Shown: in pieces, positions 1 to 12,040 of the stretch
Numbering within the stretch: position 1 is the first letter of the stretch
How the letters are laid out: the number at the start of each line of letters is the position of its first letter
Origin: Cardiocondyla obscurior
Lineage: Eukaryota > Arthropoda > Insecta > Hymenoptera > Formicidae
Assembly (NCBI RefSeq): GCF_019399895.1
Contig: NC_091864.1
Location: 1,962,001-2,026,000 of the forward strand
Length of the DNA stretch: 64,000 nt
Reading direction: 5' to 3'
Position numbers and translations under genes: made by a program
Notes under the pieces: generated by a model
What the model saw: only the letters and a program-made list of their open reading frames with translations
Told to the model about the DNA's origin: nothing
The model's database searches: none

Positions 1-2100
1 GATTAATTGCTTTGCTCAGGCTGATTAATTAACTAACCTCAGGCAACGAGCGCGTAAATATTCGATTATTATAATTCGCCTGGTATTAATCGGTGAATGA
101 AACATTCGCAAACATCATCGATTTTCACTTTCGTTTTCGAAAGGAAGTGATAAGCGGTATCGTTTTATTCCGCCGCTGCCACTTCGGACGGCAATCTCTT
201 TACCGCTTTCGTGCCGAATACCTCTCTTTTGCGCATCAATACGATGGCCATACTTTCGGGATTCGTGATAGCGTTGTTAATCGTTTAGCCGGACAATTTA
301 GTGTCACTTGTCACGCGAAAGATAGGCAGGCCGAGAAATCTGAGTTCACGTTCCGATCCAAACTCCATTTTAATCGAACGAACGAATTAATGAGTCTGCT
401 TGTTTCATCACGCAGTATTTTCGAGCGTGACAAAAGGGATACGCTCAACAAAAAAAAAATAAAAAAAAAAAAAAAAAAAAAAATTGCACATTAAGTTGTC
501 AATAGAACACGCAGCTCGCGTCGTCTCGCCGATAACGCGACATTGCGCGTCCACGAGTGGCCGCGAGTCCGCGGATTGTCTTAAGAAATAAAACTGTTTT
601 TCTATCAGTCAGCTTGTGGTCTAGGGGTACGATTACAGGTGTACTAATCCGCAAATAAGTGCGTATAAGTATTCGAGACTACATGCTGATTTTCATTTTT
701 TCCGAGAGATTTTTACGGGCAAAGTTCAATCGGGACCGAGAACGAACGAGCCGGCACGAAGGGGGATTTTTCGGAGCGCATTTCGGCGGGAATATTAATC
801 AGGATGACGTGGACAGGCCTTGATCGAGGGAGAAAAATGATCGCGCATCACCGATAACGTTATCGCGGCCGCGTGCACCGCGCCGTTGCGCTCGCTATCA
901 GGTGTAACGGACGCACGTGCATACCTGCGCGGCATGCGAGCCCGATTACTCGACGGCCTGAACGATTCCCGGGGAAAAATAATGCTGAAAGCCGGCGACG
1001 ATGGCCTTTTAAATCGCGAGAAAGCTGCTGAACGCTCAAACGAAAAATTTCTATTTACAAAGTATACGAAGCGGTAACGTCACGCGACTCGTTCCGCGTT
1101 AATCTCACAAATTCGCTTGAAATTCCCATAAAACGAGACCGGCAGGACGACGCGCATATCGCGCATTCGCATATAATTTGAAATCTATTTGCAAAGGTTG
1201 TTTGCGGAGTATCATTTTTTTTTTTTTATTTTCGTCCGACAAAGTGACAGCAAAACGGTTGAGTTTGCGAGATGCTCGGGTGGTCGAATTTATATTTTAT
1301 GTTTCTCTTTAGCGCGATGGCGAGATAAGTACACCCGAACGTTTGGCGAACATTAATTATGAACTCCACACGGCGGCATGATTCAAATTAGTCCCGATTC
1401 CGCATTTCGCGCGTTTGAAAGGCTGTAGAATTCCTTACGTGCATTAGTAGCGCAAAGTTCACCGCGTGATTCCGATTACGTTAATCTCGCTTTATCGAGA
1501 TCGCCGTTGACTTTTTACGATAAGATGAAATAGAATCGCGTTCTGCATCGTCGATGCGAGAAACCGCGGGCGTTGAATTTCATTGAATCGCGATAGCTAG
1601 AAGTTGCATCGACGACGCGGCCGGACAACACCCAACGTTCTTCACTTCTCGGTAAAACGTCTGGAGAATCTTCCCTCGCGAGTTATATTTCTCACGATAA
1701 TCTAGCGGCTCGATAACCCGATGATCGCTTCGTAGTCGCGCGACGTAGCGTGTTATCCGACGCAACCGTATAAAGTTATTGCGCGCGATAAAGTAATTAC
1801 GTAAGGCCGTAACGTGAAACGCATCACGTGAGGCAAGGCATATTATTTCCGATATATCCGCGACAGGTGAGGAACAAAGCGGATCATTTATCTCGAGTGT
1901 CTTCACATGAACGAAAGGGATAATGCGGGTTTCGTCGGCGGGTCGGGGTGGAGGCTTAAGGCTCAAGGTGAAGCGAAAACCATCCGGGAGCTTCTCCCGG
2001 CTGCGCTCCTAAGCGAATCGTTTCCGCGAAAGTCACGTTCGCGAGCGGAAGCCGGGCTGTGTCGCGCGGCTTCGCAAACGCCGCTTCGCTCGGTGGGAAA
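1..2100. other. Upstream non-coding DNA
   Basis: I see no supportable gene here. The open frames are short, overlap on both strands and have arginine-rich shadow-like translations. Visible items are an A-rich tract at about 449-483, a T run near 1216-1227, and a tRNA-Pro-like fragment at 613-637 (listed separately). The sequence is CpG-rich and becomes steadily more GC-rich towards 2100, where the putative promoter of the downstream exon begins. Confidence 0.5.
613..637 (+). repeat. tRNA-Pro-like D-arm fragment (A-box relic)
   Basis: The stretch TGGTCTAGGGGTACGATT differs at one base from the D-arm region of eukaryotic tRNA-Pro (TGGTCTAGGGGTATGATT). It therefore contains a near-perfect RNA polymerase III A box. 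The following sequence does not fold into an anticodon arm. A weak B-box-like ATTCGAGAC at about 669-677 lies at roughly tRNA-like spacing, but no proper T stem forms around it. It is most likely a decayed tRNA-derived fragment or SINE head, not a working tRNA gene. Confidence 0.3.
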
Positions 2101-2938
2101 ATTTCAGGATTTCCCGGGGTTTCCTCGTCCCTTCCACCCTTCCTCCTTCCTCTCCTCGCCACCGACGGAAAACAGCCTTCGGCTTTTCCGTTTGTCGGGC
2201 AAACACGCGGGGAAACAAACGTCGCGATCGAGTCTCATCCCGGCCGGCCCTCCGGTTCCCGCGCGCCGCGGAAATTCATAGGGGTGAAAATACCCCGCGC
2301 TGCGAATTGCCGGAAGTTCCAATAGGTGGAGCACACCCCGGCGTGACGCAAGATGGCCGCGACGGCGGGTGCATTGTACGGTGGTGTCGGCGCGCAAGGT
2401 CGACGCGACGGGGGCCGTTTGTCCGCTCGTTCGTTCGTCGGTGGTGGCAGCGGATCGATAGCGACGCGACGGTAGTGCGCGAACACCGTGAGCGACGGTC
2501 ACCGCCGTCGTGGTCGTCGACACCGTCGTCGTAGTCGTCGCCGTGATTGTCGTCGTCGTCGTAGGCACCTCTGTGTGCCGAGCGGTAGTCGCGCGAGTCG
2601 CCCCCGTTCGAGCGTCGGCCGGATGCCAATAACGTACGCGGTATCGCGGGACGTGCGCCGTCGTCGGTAGCTGTGCGACCCGTCGCGATCCGGTGAGACC
2701 ATCCGGTCTCCGGTTCACCGGCTCCCTCCGGGTTTGTCGTCCCGGGACGTAAGCGCGCGGCGAGCGAGGGAGCACCCGCGGCGCGTCGTAGGTCCTCGCG
2801 GCGGTGAGTACTCAACGCGGGCGGGTAATGCATCGCGTGATCATCGACGGCGCGGGTGCGGCGGTGAGTACGCGGAGCGGGAAGCAGCAGCCGGTCGTCG
2901 CGTCGGCGGCAGGCGAGACGCGTTGAGACGCGTCGGAT
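2100..2938 (+). promoter_or_regulatory. GC-rich promoter and 5' UTR candidate of the signal-peptide exon
   Basis: This is one of the most GC- and CpG-dense stretches in the window and ends at the start codon of the exon at 2939. No TATA box is evident and the transcription start cannot be fixed from sequence. An in-frame TGA at 2924-2926 shows that the reading frame does not extend further 5' than 2939. Two exact copies of a 14-mer containing GTGAGTAC (2798-2811 and 2858-2871) look like strong splice donors, so part of this region may be an alternative 5' non-coding exon. An upstream ATG at 2734 opens a frame overlapping the main start. Confidence 0.45.
2512..2572 (+). repeat. Imperfect CGT/GTC trinucleotide tract in the 5' UTR candidate
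   Basis: CGT/GTC triplets recur with interruptions, longest as a run of GTCGTCGTCGTCGT near 2550-2563. The tract accounts for the arginine-, threonine- and aspartate-rich frames seen on both strands here. I regard those frames as artefacts of the repeat. Confidence 0.7.
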
Positions 2939-3080
2939 ATGTCGGCGATGTCCTGGGGCACGGCCGCGGGCCGGCGGCTCGCGGCGCCGCGTCACCGGGG
3001 GATGCCCGCCACCCTGCTAATCGTCGCCGCGGTCCTGGGTCTCCTATCGGCCACCGTCGTCGGCGAGAAGAGCAAAAAAT
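2939..3080 (+). CDS. First coding exon of a secreted or membrane protein (signal-peptide exon, partial gene)
   Basis: Seen: the frame starts at ATG 2939, has an in-frame TGA 13 bases upstream, and encodes 47 complete codons plus one base before a consensus donor GTGAGT at 3081, giving a phase-1 exon end. The N-terminus is basic (GRRLAAPRHRG). It is followed by a long hydrophobic run, MPATLLIVAAVLGLLSATVV, and then polar EKSKK. This is a typical signal peptide, with cleavage plausible after VVG (Val at -3, Gly at -1). Methionines 4 (ATG 2948) and 22 (ATG 3002) are alternative starts; starting at M22 gives a compact, classic signal peptide. Reading past the donor reaches a stop within five codons, so the protein must continue through splicing. 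Inference: the gene encodes a secreted or cell-surface protein with a very long first intron, as is common for insect neural adhesion and receptor genes. Nothing in these residues identifies the family. The hydrophobic core, stop and donor make an exon likely; the product is unknown. Confidence 0.7.
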
Positions 3081-3086
3081 GTGAGT
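3081..3086 (+). other. Splice donor of the first coding exon
   Basis: GTGAGT matches the consensus donor and comes directly after the AAAAAAT that ends the signal-peptide exon. It interrupts a codon after its first base (phase 1). Further strong donor-like copies of GTGAGTA lie upstream at 2804 and 2864. Confidence 0.65.
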
Positions 3087-3778
3087 ACCAGCTCTGACAA
3101 TGGCACGCGCGCGGTGATTCTACTTCGCATATCTATTTAATCGTTTTTTAATCGGGTTCCGCAAAATTATCACGTGGCGATCGTGACGCTTCGACCGTCA
3201 GGCTCGCGCGTGGTTCACTGGACCACCTGAAGACTTACGAGAAGTCTTCCTGCAAAATCGCTCACGTGCGAAGATTTTAAACACCGTAGACTTTTATCTG
3301 TCGATTATTTACGCACGAATTGTCACCGGAGACGTCCAATCGCACCTGCTCCGCTTATAAATGTCTCAAAATATCTCAAATTCGGTGAAAAATTCATCTA
3401 GAATATACTCGACAAAAATACTGAATTTATTTCCGCACGTCACGGGCACACGCATACGTAATTGCATCGTTCGAATTTACACTCGCGTTAATATTACAGG
3501 TGCGCTAATCCAAACGGCAGGTTCATAATGGGTCTGTCAACGTAACAGAGCGATCGAACGCATTGTCGCCGTATGTCGCTCGACGTAGCTTGCGAAAACG
3601 AGCTTTCGGCTACGTTCTTTTTACGTAAAATTTTACGTCGAAGTGCACCGTGACATTAAAAAATTATTTAGTATGCGCACGCACGTGTGCCGTTCCTCGC
3701 GATAAGAACACGTGCGTGAGATTACGTCTCGTACTCCCCACGCGTCGATTTTTTTCGCCGGTTGCCGGAGGAGGTGTA

Positions 3779-3800
3779 GGGAGGGGGCGGGGGTGGAGGG
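3779..3800 (+). other. G-rich run, potential G-quadruplex
   Basis: Runs of three to five G separated by one to four bases (GGGAGGGGGCGGGGGTGGAGGG). The pattern fits the usual four-tract G-quadruplex rule on the + strand, about 700 bases inside the putative first intron. Confidence 0.6.
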
Positions 3801-6594
3801 AATAACAAGTTTTTGGCGGGCGTCTTTCATTCACGACACGACGCGGACGGTAGTACGCGCGTAGTACGCGTGCAGTATGTTTACTACGTTGCGTAGTAAC
3901 CTCCCCCTCCCTCCCCCTGCTGCTCGCTGCCTCTCACGCGCGCTCGACGGAAAAGAATGAACCGGTCTCGTTGACGGCCGCAGCACGCCGATTGAAATCG
4001 TTGATTGATGGGAATGTGTTGAAAAATCGTGGGCTCTGTACATCGGGGATAAAAAGTATGCGGGTCGAGTGTAGCAGAAACGCTACGTTTTTTAACGCGG
4101 GCGTGTATACTTAGCAAATGGACATTGAACGGATATTGAACGGACATTGAACGCGAGACTACAAAGGTAACATCACCGAGGAATTTGCGCGGTCGCTGTG
4201 TTTGTTCGGTTTTCCTTCCTGAAGTGTGTACATTTATAGAGAAAAAGGAAAAAAGATTTTTTTTTTTTATAGAAAATATTTAAAAGATATTGCCTAAGAT
4301 ATTATCTTTGCGGCTGGTGGTTGAAAAATGGAACGTTCTTCCTTTGCACGCAAAGAAAAGAAAAAGAGAGAGAAAAAAAAATCTGTCGGAACTGCCTCGA
4401 TTTAAATTTAAATTTTCTTTTAAAAGAAGATCAAATAACGTTAATAATCTTATTATTTATTTTCCCGTCGTAATATTGCTTTCGCATTACGTATAATTAT
4501 CTCGCATGTATATATAAAGAGAAAAAATATGGCGGCGTTCTTTGAAGCAATAAAAACACAATTCTTTTAATAATCTATTAATAATCGGATTTTGCTTCGC
4601 GAGCTGCTTACGTCGCCTCCCGTTCTTTTTAAAATCCATTCGAGATCTCGCCTGTTAAGTGCTCCCGGAATAAAACATAGTGATTAAACGCGCATTTATC
4701 GTTAGCCAAAGCCTGAATGAGAAACTTAGGAATACTCAAGTCGGGAGGTAGGGATCTCGGGGGGCGGGAAAAAAGTTAAATTAACCCCAACTTTAATCGA
4801 AGCGGTATAATCGACGGCGTACGTAGAATCCTATCTTTTTGATGAAATTGCCTCGTTATCTCAACTTCGTGAGTGCAAAGGCTCGACCCTCTGTCCCGCG
4901 AATCCGGTTAAAGAGAACAGCATGCCGTTAACCTCCGCTAGACACGCTTCATTAACGCGGCACACGAATTTTTGCCATTTTCGCCGTTAACTAACTATCA
5001 TCGAGCTTCATTTGCCTATACAAACGTGTTAAAAGAGAAACATTAAACGTTGAGTAATTTTTTTTTAAATTCTCTTTTTAACTTTTAATTTTTTCTAATT
5101 TCTGAGGATTTAAGAAACCTTCATTTTCGCTTTCATTTCAGCGTTCATGTTTATTCTACGCTGAGGAATTTTATTACGCACTTTTTCGCAATTTTCAACA
5201 ACCGAAGGCAATTTTGTGCCACAGACGGAGTTCGGGAAATTAAAGTTCTAAAGTTCCACCGTGCGCAAGTCAAATTAGCGTTTCGCTAATTCACTTACGT
5301 CGAGTTTCATTGTGCGCGACAAATTCGCGGGCGCGGTGCTGTCGAGTTCAAAATTTATGACGCGTTTCTCAGGACCGAACAGTTTTACGTTTTTAAATTA
5401 CTCTTCATTGCGGGAAATATAATTTTCTTGTTTTTACTTTTTACTATTTTTATTATTTTTATTATCGCGTACGGCTTGTGTACGCGAGCATCATATTTTA
5501 TTGTACAGACGCGCGGCATGACCCTCGAGCGTTTTTGCCGATTGTCCAATCGGCCCGTGGATGTTCTCGGCTTCCATCCGTTTTTATCCAGCCAAGGTTT
5601 CAAGTTTTTGCTAACTTCCGTCGCAGGGGATATCTTCCCTCTCTCCCCGAGACATAATAAACTTCCCTCTTCTCCTTTCTCTCTACCGCCGCTTCGCCTT
5701 ACATGTTTCACCCGCGCCGCACAATGTATTTCCGTTACGCGAAATCCTTCGCAAAAATATATATAACCATTCCCGTTCGTCCGCGGACGAAGTAATAAAA
5801 CAACATAATAAAATATACCTTCCATTATCTCCGGCCGTGACTCGTTAGACTTTGACGGCGTAGGCCGTTCGGAATATCGCTCTACCTGCGTTTACTGCTT
5901 CCCGGCATTCCCGGGGAAATTCTCTTTTCATTTTCATAACGTTTCCCCTTCGTTAAATCCCTGCGGCTGCGGTTTTATGGCGGACATTAATGTGCGTTTA
6001 ACGTCGACAAATTGGAACGCGGGGGGTGGCGTAACTTCGACGGGGGAAAATCACAACGCGCGATGATAAGCCGATCGTCCTCCGTAACGTTGAATGAAAC
6101 TTCTGCCGCGGCGAGAGGCGCGCGCGTTTCCGCGACGGAATTATCGTGACGCCGCCGCGGGGCCCGTCTGCCTGACGAAGTATCGGCACGCGAAAATTGC
6201 GGTAATCACGCCGGAGTTACCGGGAACAACGTTAATTGTTTGCACCGGCGGCAGCCAAGCCGGGATTACACCCACGCCTGGTAACACGGGTCGGGGAACG
6301 AACGCGGCACCGGCCGATAAACGAAGCTAATTACGCGACGGACAAATTAGCTCGGGTAGCACACGGCGTTTCACCGTCCAGGCCGCGAATGATCGATCGA
6401 TCGAGCCGAGAACGCGGGAGAGCGATCTAGAGCGTGCGGCGCGTAGATCATTAACACTTGATTGCGCCGCTTATAAAAATCATTTAACGCTCGGACTGGG
6501 GCGTGATTCCGTACGGGCGACGCGACAAAATGCACGTCCGATTTTTCTCCCTCTCTATTTGCCGCTAATACGACAACCCAGCGTTTCTCATCTC

Positions 6595-6617
6595 GGGGAA
6601 GGGGGAGGGGGAGGGGG
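6595..6617 (+). other. G-rich run, potential G-quadruplex
   Basis: Four G tracts of four or five bases are separated by AA, A and A. This is an unusually strong intramolecular G-quadruplex motif on the + strand. Confidence 0.65.
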
Positions 6618-7989
6618 CTGAAAAATGGAAAGCCGCAGAGCTCTGCTCGTCGCGGTGCAAGACCGTATTAATAAAGTGTGGAGAACTGTCGGATCGTATT
6701 TTCCCAGAACGAGGCCAACTAACGATATTTCCGTTTATGACGGTGATTCCGTTTCGTTGTTTGACACAATATGTGATGCAGATGCAAAACTTCATATATT
6801 CGCGAGCTCGCTTTGTACGCGCGTGGGATTATTATATTTTTTTTTTTCTTCCCGCCTCCGAAAATATTGCTCTCGCATCTAAAAGTCCATATATTCTGGG
6901 AATATATTGTGAAATATATATAACAATATTTCGACGCGTGGTGTTGCCCTCCGTAGGCAAATTTTCCGTCCGTGCCACCGCCGCCATATCGATTATATAT
7001 TTTTTTTTATTACGGACAGTTCCGAGGGACTCGTTCTTCCTTCCCTATTTCGAAATACTTTTTGCATATTATAATATCAGAATATTGCACGCTCTCCCCT
7101 CCTTTCTCCAATAATTATGATTATTATTTTCAGATTATTTTAAGTTTTATTTCGCGCTACTTGTTTCGTTTGTTGTGAAACTCGACCTAGTACGTTCCCG
7201 TCGTCGTGCGTCATCGATTCGGTCTTCTGTACATAGATGTTCGCCGTTAGATAAAATCGCACTCGAGCGTCCCCGGTCTTTCTCTCGGACCAAAGTACAC
7301 TTGCTCTATATTTGCAGCAGGCTTTCAAGGGCCCGGCTGCTCCGTGCCTTGCATCCATCCTCGATGCCTCTGAAGCCGTGTTTCTCTCGAGTGGTAGAAA
7401 CGTGCCGCGACTTTTCACCGTTTCCTCACGCTTGAAAACAAATCTAGCGCGCTGGATATAAAATTAGGCGAATCGCTGCCGGCGCGATACGCGGAGCGAC
7501 CTTTTAAATTCAGCACGGTCGTTTAAAATTAAATGAGCACAATTATTAACTCTTCTCAATTTTAAATCCAACTTCTACATTTGGCGTTAAAAAAAAGAAA
7601 TAATTTATATATATTTCTTTTTCCAGAAAATAATTTAAAGTTTACGTAATGTAATCTGAGTTTCTGCGTTAATTAACAACCCGTGAACTAGCGTGCACGA
7701 AATTTAATTATTATCGGATTGATAACATCAAGCTATAAACAGTGAGCGGTCTTCGAGACGCTCGATATAATTTACTTGAGAGACCCAAGTATCTCGTACG
7801 ATTTTAATGGATGCTCTCGCTGGAATGGCTCTTTAATTGCCACCGCACTGTATTAGCATAGGTATATCACTGCGAAGCAGGAAGTACACTGTAATTACTT
7901 GCTGAGCTTAGCGCAGGAACATTTATTACCTCGAGCGGACCGAGTGTCGCGTTTACCGCGCGATGATAATTTTATATCTTAAACGATAT

Positions 7990-8025
7990 CACACATACAC
8001 ACACACACGCTCAAACACGCACACG
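7990..8025 (+). repeat. CA-rich microsatellite
   Basis: An imperfect (CA)n tract interrupted by CATA and GCTCAA units. Confidence 0.75.
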
Positions 8026-10806
8026 TTATACCTGTCACGTATCTTTAATTAACGTGCAATATTTGGCTTTGCGTTTCTCGCCTACGGCGGCTTAGAGGGG
8101 GTTCGTCGTTGATCTTGTGTTCTCCAGTCAAACTTAAAGCTTAAGTCCGGAAATTGAAGCGCGATTAGAAGACCTTTGCACGTTAAATCGGATTTTGAAG
8201 CTACTATGGCTTTCATAAATAATCGCGACAACTTGTGGATTTTAACGCGTCGATCTTCAATATGCGGTCCATCGAAATGCGCGTACTTTATCTTCTACTC
8301 AATTATCGAGCAAGCAGCTTCAAATTTTATATAATTTTCTTATCATCTCGTAATTGCGTGTTTGAAAAAAATTTTTTTTTCTATTTTTACTTATCCAATA
8401 AATATTCTCTCGCGACGTGCTGGTTATCCGAGTCGCGTCGAATCGTCGTAAAGAAATTCGTGTCGCTTTGAATGCTATTTTCGCGCCGATATATCGTGCA
8501 TCATACGGGAAAGAGGGTGATGTGAATGGGATTGGCGGCGAGTTACGAGCGCCGGATCGAAGCGGAGCATGCGAGAAAGAGGAAAGACGGTAGCTCTTAT
8601 TGCTAGTCGCGCGACGCAAACTTCGATATTACTTTCCGCCGCGGGCCGGAAGTGCTAGATTTATGACGGCGGGGCCCGTACGTTGTCGCTCCGTGGAATG
8701 CCAGTGGATTCATTTTCCATTCGCCGATAAGGTACTTAGGATATTGGCAGCGACTTTTTGCTCCCTTTCGCCGCGTCCTTCTCCCCACCCCCCTTCCGTC
8801 CACCCTTGTTTTTTTTTTCACCTTTCCCGTGCTATAGTAAACGAGAAAAATATACCTAAGAGCGAATTATACGCTTTGTTAAAGTGACTAATTAATAAGA
8901 GGAAATTTATCTTCTCACTTAGGTCCCCCCGTGTTTTCGATTTTTCTTGAATTTCTTCCTCGTTATACGGAATATACGCTTTTACGATCGCATCTTGCCG
9001 CGCAGATCGGGACTACAATATTTTATGTCGAGAGCAATTTATAATAATGTCAAATCAGTTGCGCAATTACGGTGCTTATAGTCACGAACACTCAATTTGC
9101 GGACTAGCTTAATCACTGAGCTGCACATATTTCACTCGATTAACATTGGCATTGCTCAATTAATTGTGAAAGCAGTCGCTATTGACAGCACGCTGAACTG
9201 TCAATACGCCTGCACGTGTTACTATTTAAGTAATAAATCAATCGGTTATTAGAGGACGTGCTTGATCGATCGCGGAAGGGTATGCGTTCTCCGCGGTTGT
9301 CGGTCCTTAATTTTTCATATCTCCACGAACATATTGCGTGCAATTGGTATAACGATAAATCTTTTTAATTTCGCTTTCCTGCAACGGGTCTTTTCTTTCT
9401 TTCTTTCTAAAATTAAATGCACGCAAAGTATTTTCTGCATCGCGCCGCTATCGAACTTAAATAGCGGCTGATAAATTAATTAATTAAGGTATTACCAGCG
9501 CGTGATATAAAGGTCGTTATAATTGTTAGTCGACGATCCCGCGACGAATTAATTAAACTGAAATAAAATTGCGAGTCCAATTCTGGCGAATCGTACTTGC
9601 CGCAAGTGTCAATTCGCGAATAAACGCGAACGGGGCAACCGGCCGCGATACAATCCATCATTTTGCAACAACAATACGGAAGTATTGGAAGTATTCCGTT
9701 GGCGCTTTCCATTGTCCGTCCAATTATTTATCGATTACATAAATTTTACGTTCGCCGAGCGGAGCTTCGGAGATCGTCTCCGGTAGTACGTACATCCGGA
9801 CGATAAAGTTTCGCACGTCGGTTCCTCGCGCGCGGGACGATCTCTCTCTCTCGCTTTCGCGTTGCACTCCGACGCCGATGTAGCATCGCACCCTCGTGTT
9901 TCTTGCGCGCGTCTCTTGCACCCTCGTCCTCCATCCCCACGTCCACCTCAAGAACCAGCAACCCTTTCCCTTGTCACTGTCTGGCGGCTTGATTTCTTGC
10001 TAAACTCCTTCGGCAAGAAACTTCGCTGCCGGAATGGAGACTCGCTCTTTTCCCATTCACTTATCCCCCGGGGCAATCCACGCGTCAACCGCTAAGAGGA
10101 CATCTCTTTGGCAAGCAGGATCCCATTTAATTTCCGCGAGACGTGCGCGTGCCGATTTTATTATATTTTATCGAGGACGTTACGAAGAATTACGTTCGCG
10201 GCAACGTCGTTGTACGACAAGACTTTTATTATTTCTCAGGACTTGGGTAGGAAATATTTCTTTCTCCGACGCGAATATCCGCGTACACGACTGACGGCAG
10301 TCGACCTTATCAAAACGAAATTAGGGATAATAAAGCGGTTATACAGATCGACCTCCCGCGGGATTCACTTTCGTATCGATGGTTAGAGGACTGGGGAGGC
10401 GACGCCAACTCCAAGAGGTTTCCTCGGTTCGACAAGTCCCGCCAGAGAGAAACGGGGAAGAAAGAGATTGCAGCCGCAAGCTCGTAACTTCGTGCCGGCG
10501 GCTTTCGAGTGTCGTGTCGGAACGACGCGCGAGAATTATCTGAGATTCATAGGAAAGGGACGCGCGAGCCGCGGGGGTGCCGATTACTGCCGGCGTAGTC
10601 TCTCACCTGACGTTCCGCCATCCGTTTCGCCCTTCTTCGAGAGGGTGACGGCGGCTCAATTGCGGGGCTTCGGTATCGGTAACCTCGAGACGGCCAATCG
10701 GCGTCGGCGAATCAATCCTACCCGGGATACTCGATCGGCCCCAGGTATCATTCGGGGGTTTTGAACAGCTTTTCCCTCGTCCCTCCGCGCTTCGCCGAAC
10801 TGCCTG

Positions 10807-11026
10807 GGAATTTCGTTGCAGTTCGTCGCTTCGTCCATTACCCTCGTTCTCCACCGAAGTCCATTCTCCCGGTACCATCCCACCCTCCCCCGATTCCTCC
10901 TCCGCTCCAAGTCCCCGCAGCGTACATGTTTTATCCCTCCCTTTTCCGCCTGGCGTCGTAGATTGATCGGCACCCGGCTGTATCTCGCCGGGCGTTTTAA
11001 AGTGTCGATAACGAGCGGGCATCGAT
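10807..11026 (+). repeat. Diverged direct repeat, copy 1
   Basis: This 220-base stretch resembles 11841-12040 in the same orientation and order. The left ends align as GGAATTTCGTTGCAGTTCG here and GGAATTTTGTTGCAGTTCG there, each followed by TTCGTCCATTA and CCTCG. The right ends share AAAGTGTCGATAA and end in CATCGAT. The C/T-rich middle is poorly conserved. It looks like an old local duplication of non-coding DNA or two copies of an old repeat. No coding sense is evident. Confidence 0.6.
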
Positions 11027-11840
11027 CCGGCCGTCACCGAAGTTGAAGTCGAAGTTGCTCGAGTTGCGCCCTATCGGAATTTCGGTCGCTCGCTCGGCGG
11101 CGTTGTTTACGGGGGGGCCCTATTTTCGCGTCACGATGCCGAGACGTGATGTCGAATATGCCGAGGTGTAGACAAGTATGCGGGGATCGCGATTACAATG
11201 TTAAGAATCAAGAGCGTTTCGCACCCTCGATTATTAATATACCCAGATATGCGGGAGCGCCTTTAAAATTACCAACTCGAAATAATCACCTCAGTGACTC
11301 AAATGTAAATGCGATTATTTCTCTCGCGACGAGATTAAAGGTGTTAATTTAGATATTTAAAAAGATATCATTTAGTTCATTAATTCCTTCCGGGTGAAAA
11401 CTCGCGTACTTTTGAGAGCCCCCTCCCGAGTAAATCCGCCGAATAAAAGTCTCGCGCGAGTTCTATACGATTTGTCTCGAGGAGCGGAAAATGTCATGTC
11501 CCGGCTTTTATCACATCGCGACGATATATCTTCCTCTTCCATTCTTCCCCTCTGCCCCCAGTGTGTGCTTTTTTTTTCTTTTTTTTTTTTTTCTTTTTTT
11601 TATTTGGCGTCTCCTTTTTCGTTTCTACTCGTTTCTCATTGTTGTTTCCAAATTGCGACGTTGGTCTCTCGTATCCAGCCGTAACCGGGTCCTTTTACAG
11701 CACAGACCCGAAGCATTATACCCCCGCGTTACTTTACAATGGTGCAACGACCGAACGGTGGCCCCCTTTCCTCTTTCCCTTCCTCCCCCCCTCCCCGCCC
11801 ACCCACCTAACGTGCGCGAAGAGTAAACTTTCTTCAAATT
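11027..11840. other. Non-coding spacer between direct repeats
   Basis: No gene seen. It contains a T-rich low-complexity stretch at 11569-11602 and a C-rich run near 11785-11808 that would be a G-quadruplex-type motif on the minus strand. The overlapping plus-strand frames at 11394-11863 are artefacts of these pyrimidine tracts. Confidence 0.5.
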
Positions 11841-12040
11841 GGAATTTTGTTGCAGTTCGCTAGTTCGTCCATTATCCTCGCTCCTCCGCGGAGTCCTCCT
11901 CCTCGTCCTCGTTCTCGCCTCAAGCTTTTGTTCATGCCACCGCTATCCATCCCCCGCTCGTCTCCGCGCGCTCTGCTGACTTAGGGTGTTTGCAGTCTAT
12001 CCGGGACCTTTCAAAGTGTCGATAAGGGATAAACATCGAT
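11841..12040 (+). repeat. Diverged direct repeat, copy 2
   Basis: Partner of 10807-11026, offset by 1034 bases at the left end and 1014 at the right. A third partial copy of the left boundary occurs 230 bases further on: AAATTGGAATTT near 11836-11847 recurs at 12066-12077, with related sequence (GAGTAAACTTTCTTC versus GAGCAAAGTTACTTT) just before each. This suggests a short, decayed tandem family. Confidence 0.55.

Larger units (their letters stand above)
3087..10806. other. Intron-like non-coding DNA
   Basis: I recognise no exon, RNA gene or complete mobile element here. The segment alternates CpG-rich and AT-rich sequence. It holds a G-quadruplex-type run at 3779-3800 and another at 6595-6617, a CA-rich microsatellite at 7990-8025, and an 8-bp hairpin (ATTGACAG at 9181-9188 against CTGTCAAT at 9198-9205). 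Open frames of up to about 146 codons (for example 5385-5825 on the minus strand) have no protein-like pattern I can identify. Confidence 0.45.

Noticed and set aside
2104..2995. Minus-strand frames of 223 and 239 codons over the 5' UTR candidate
   Set aside because: They overlap each other in different registers and consist of arginine-rich or Thr/Asp-repeat translations of a CGT-rich tract. They lie antisense to the better-supported exon.
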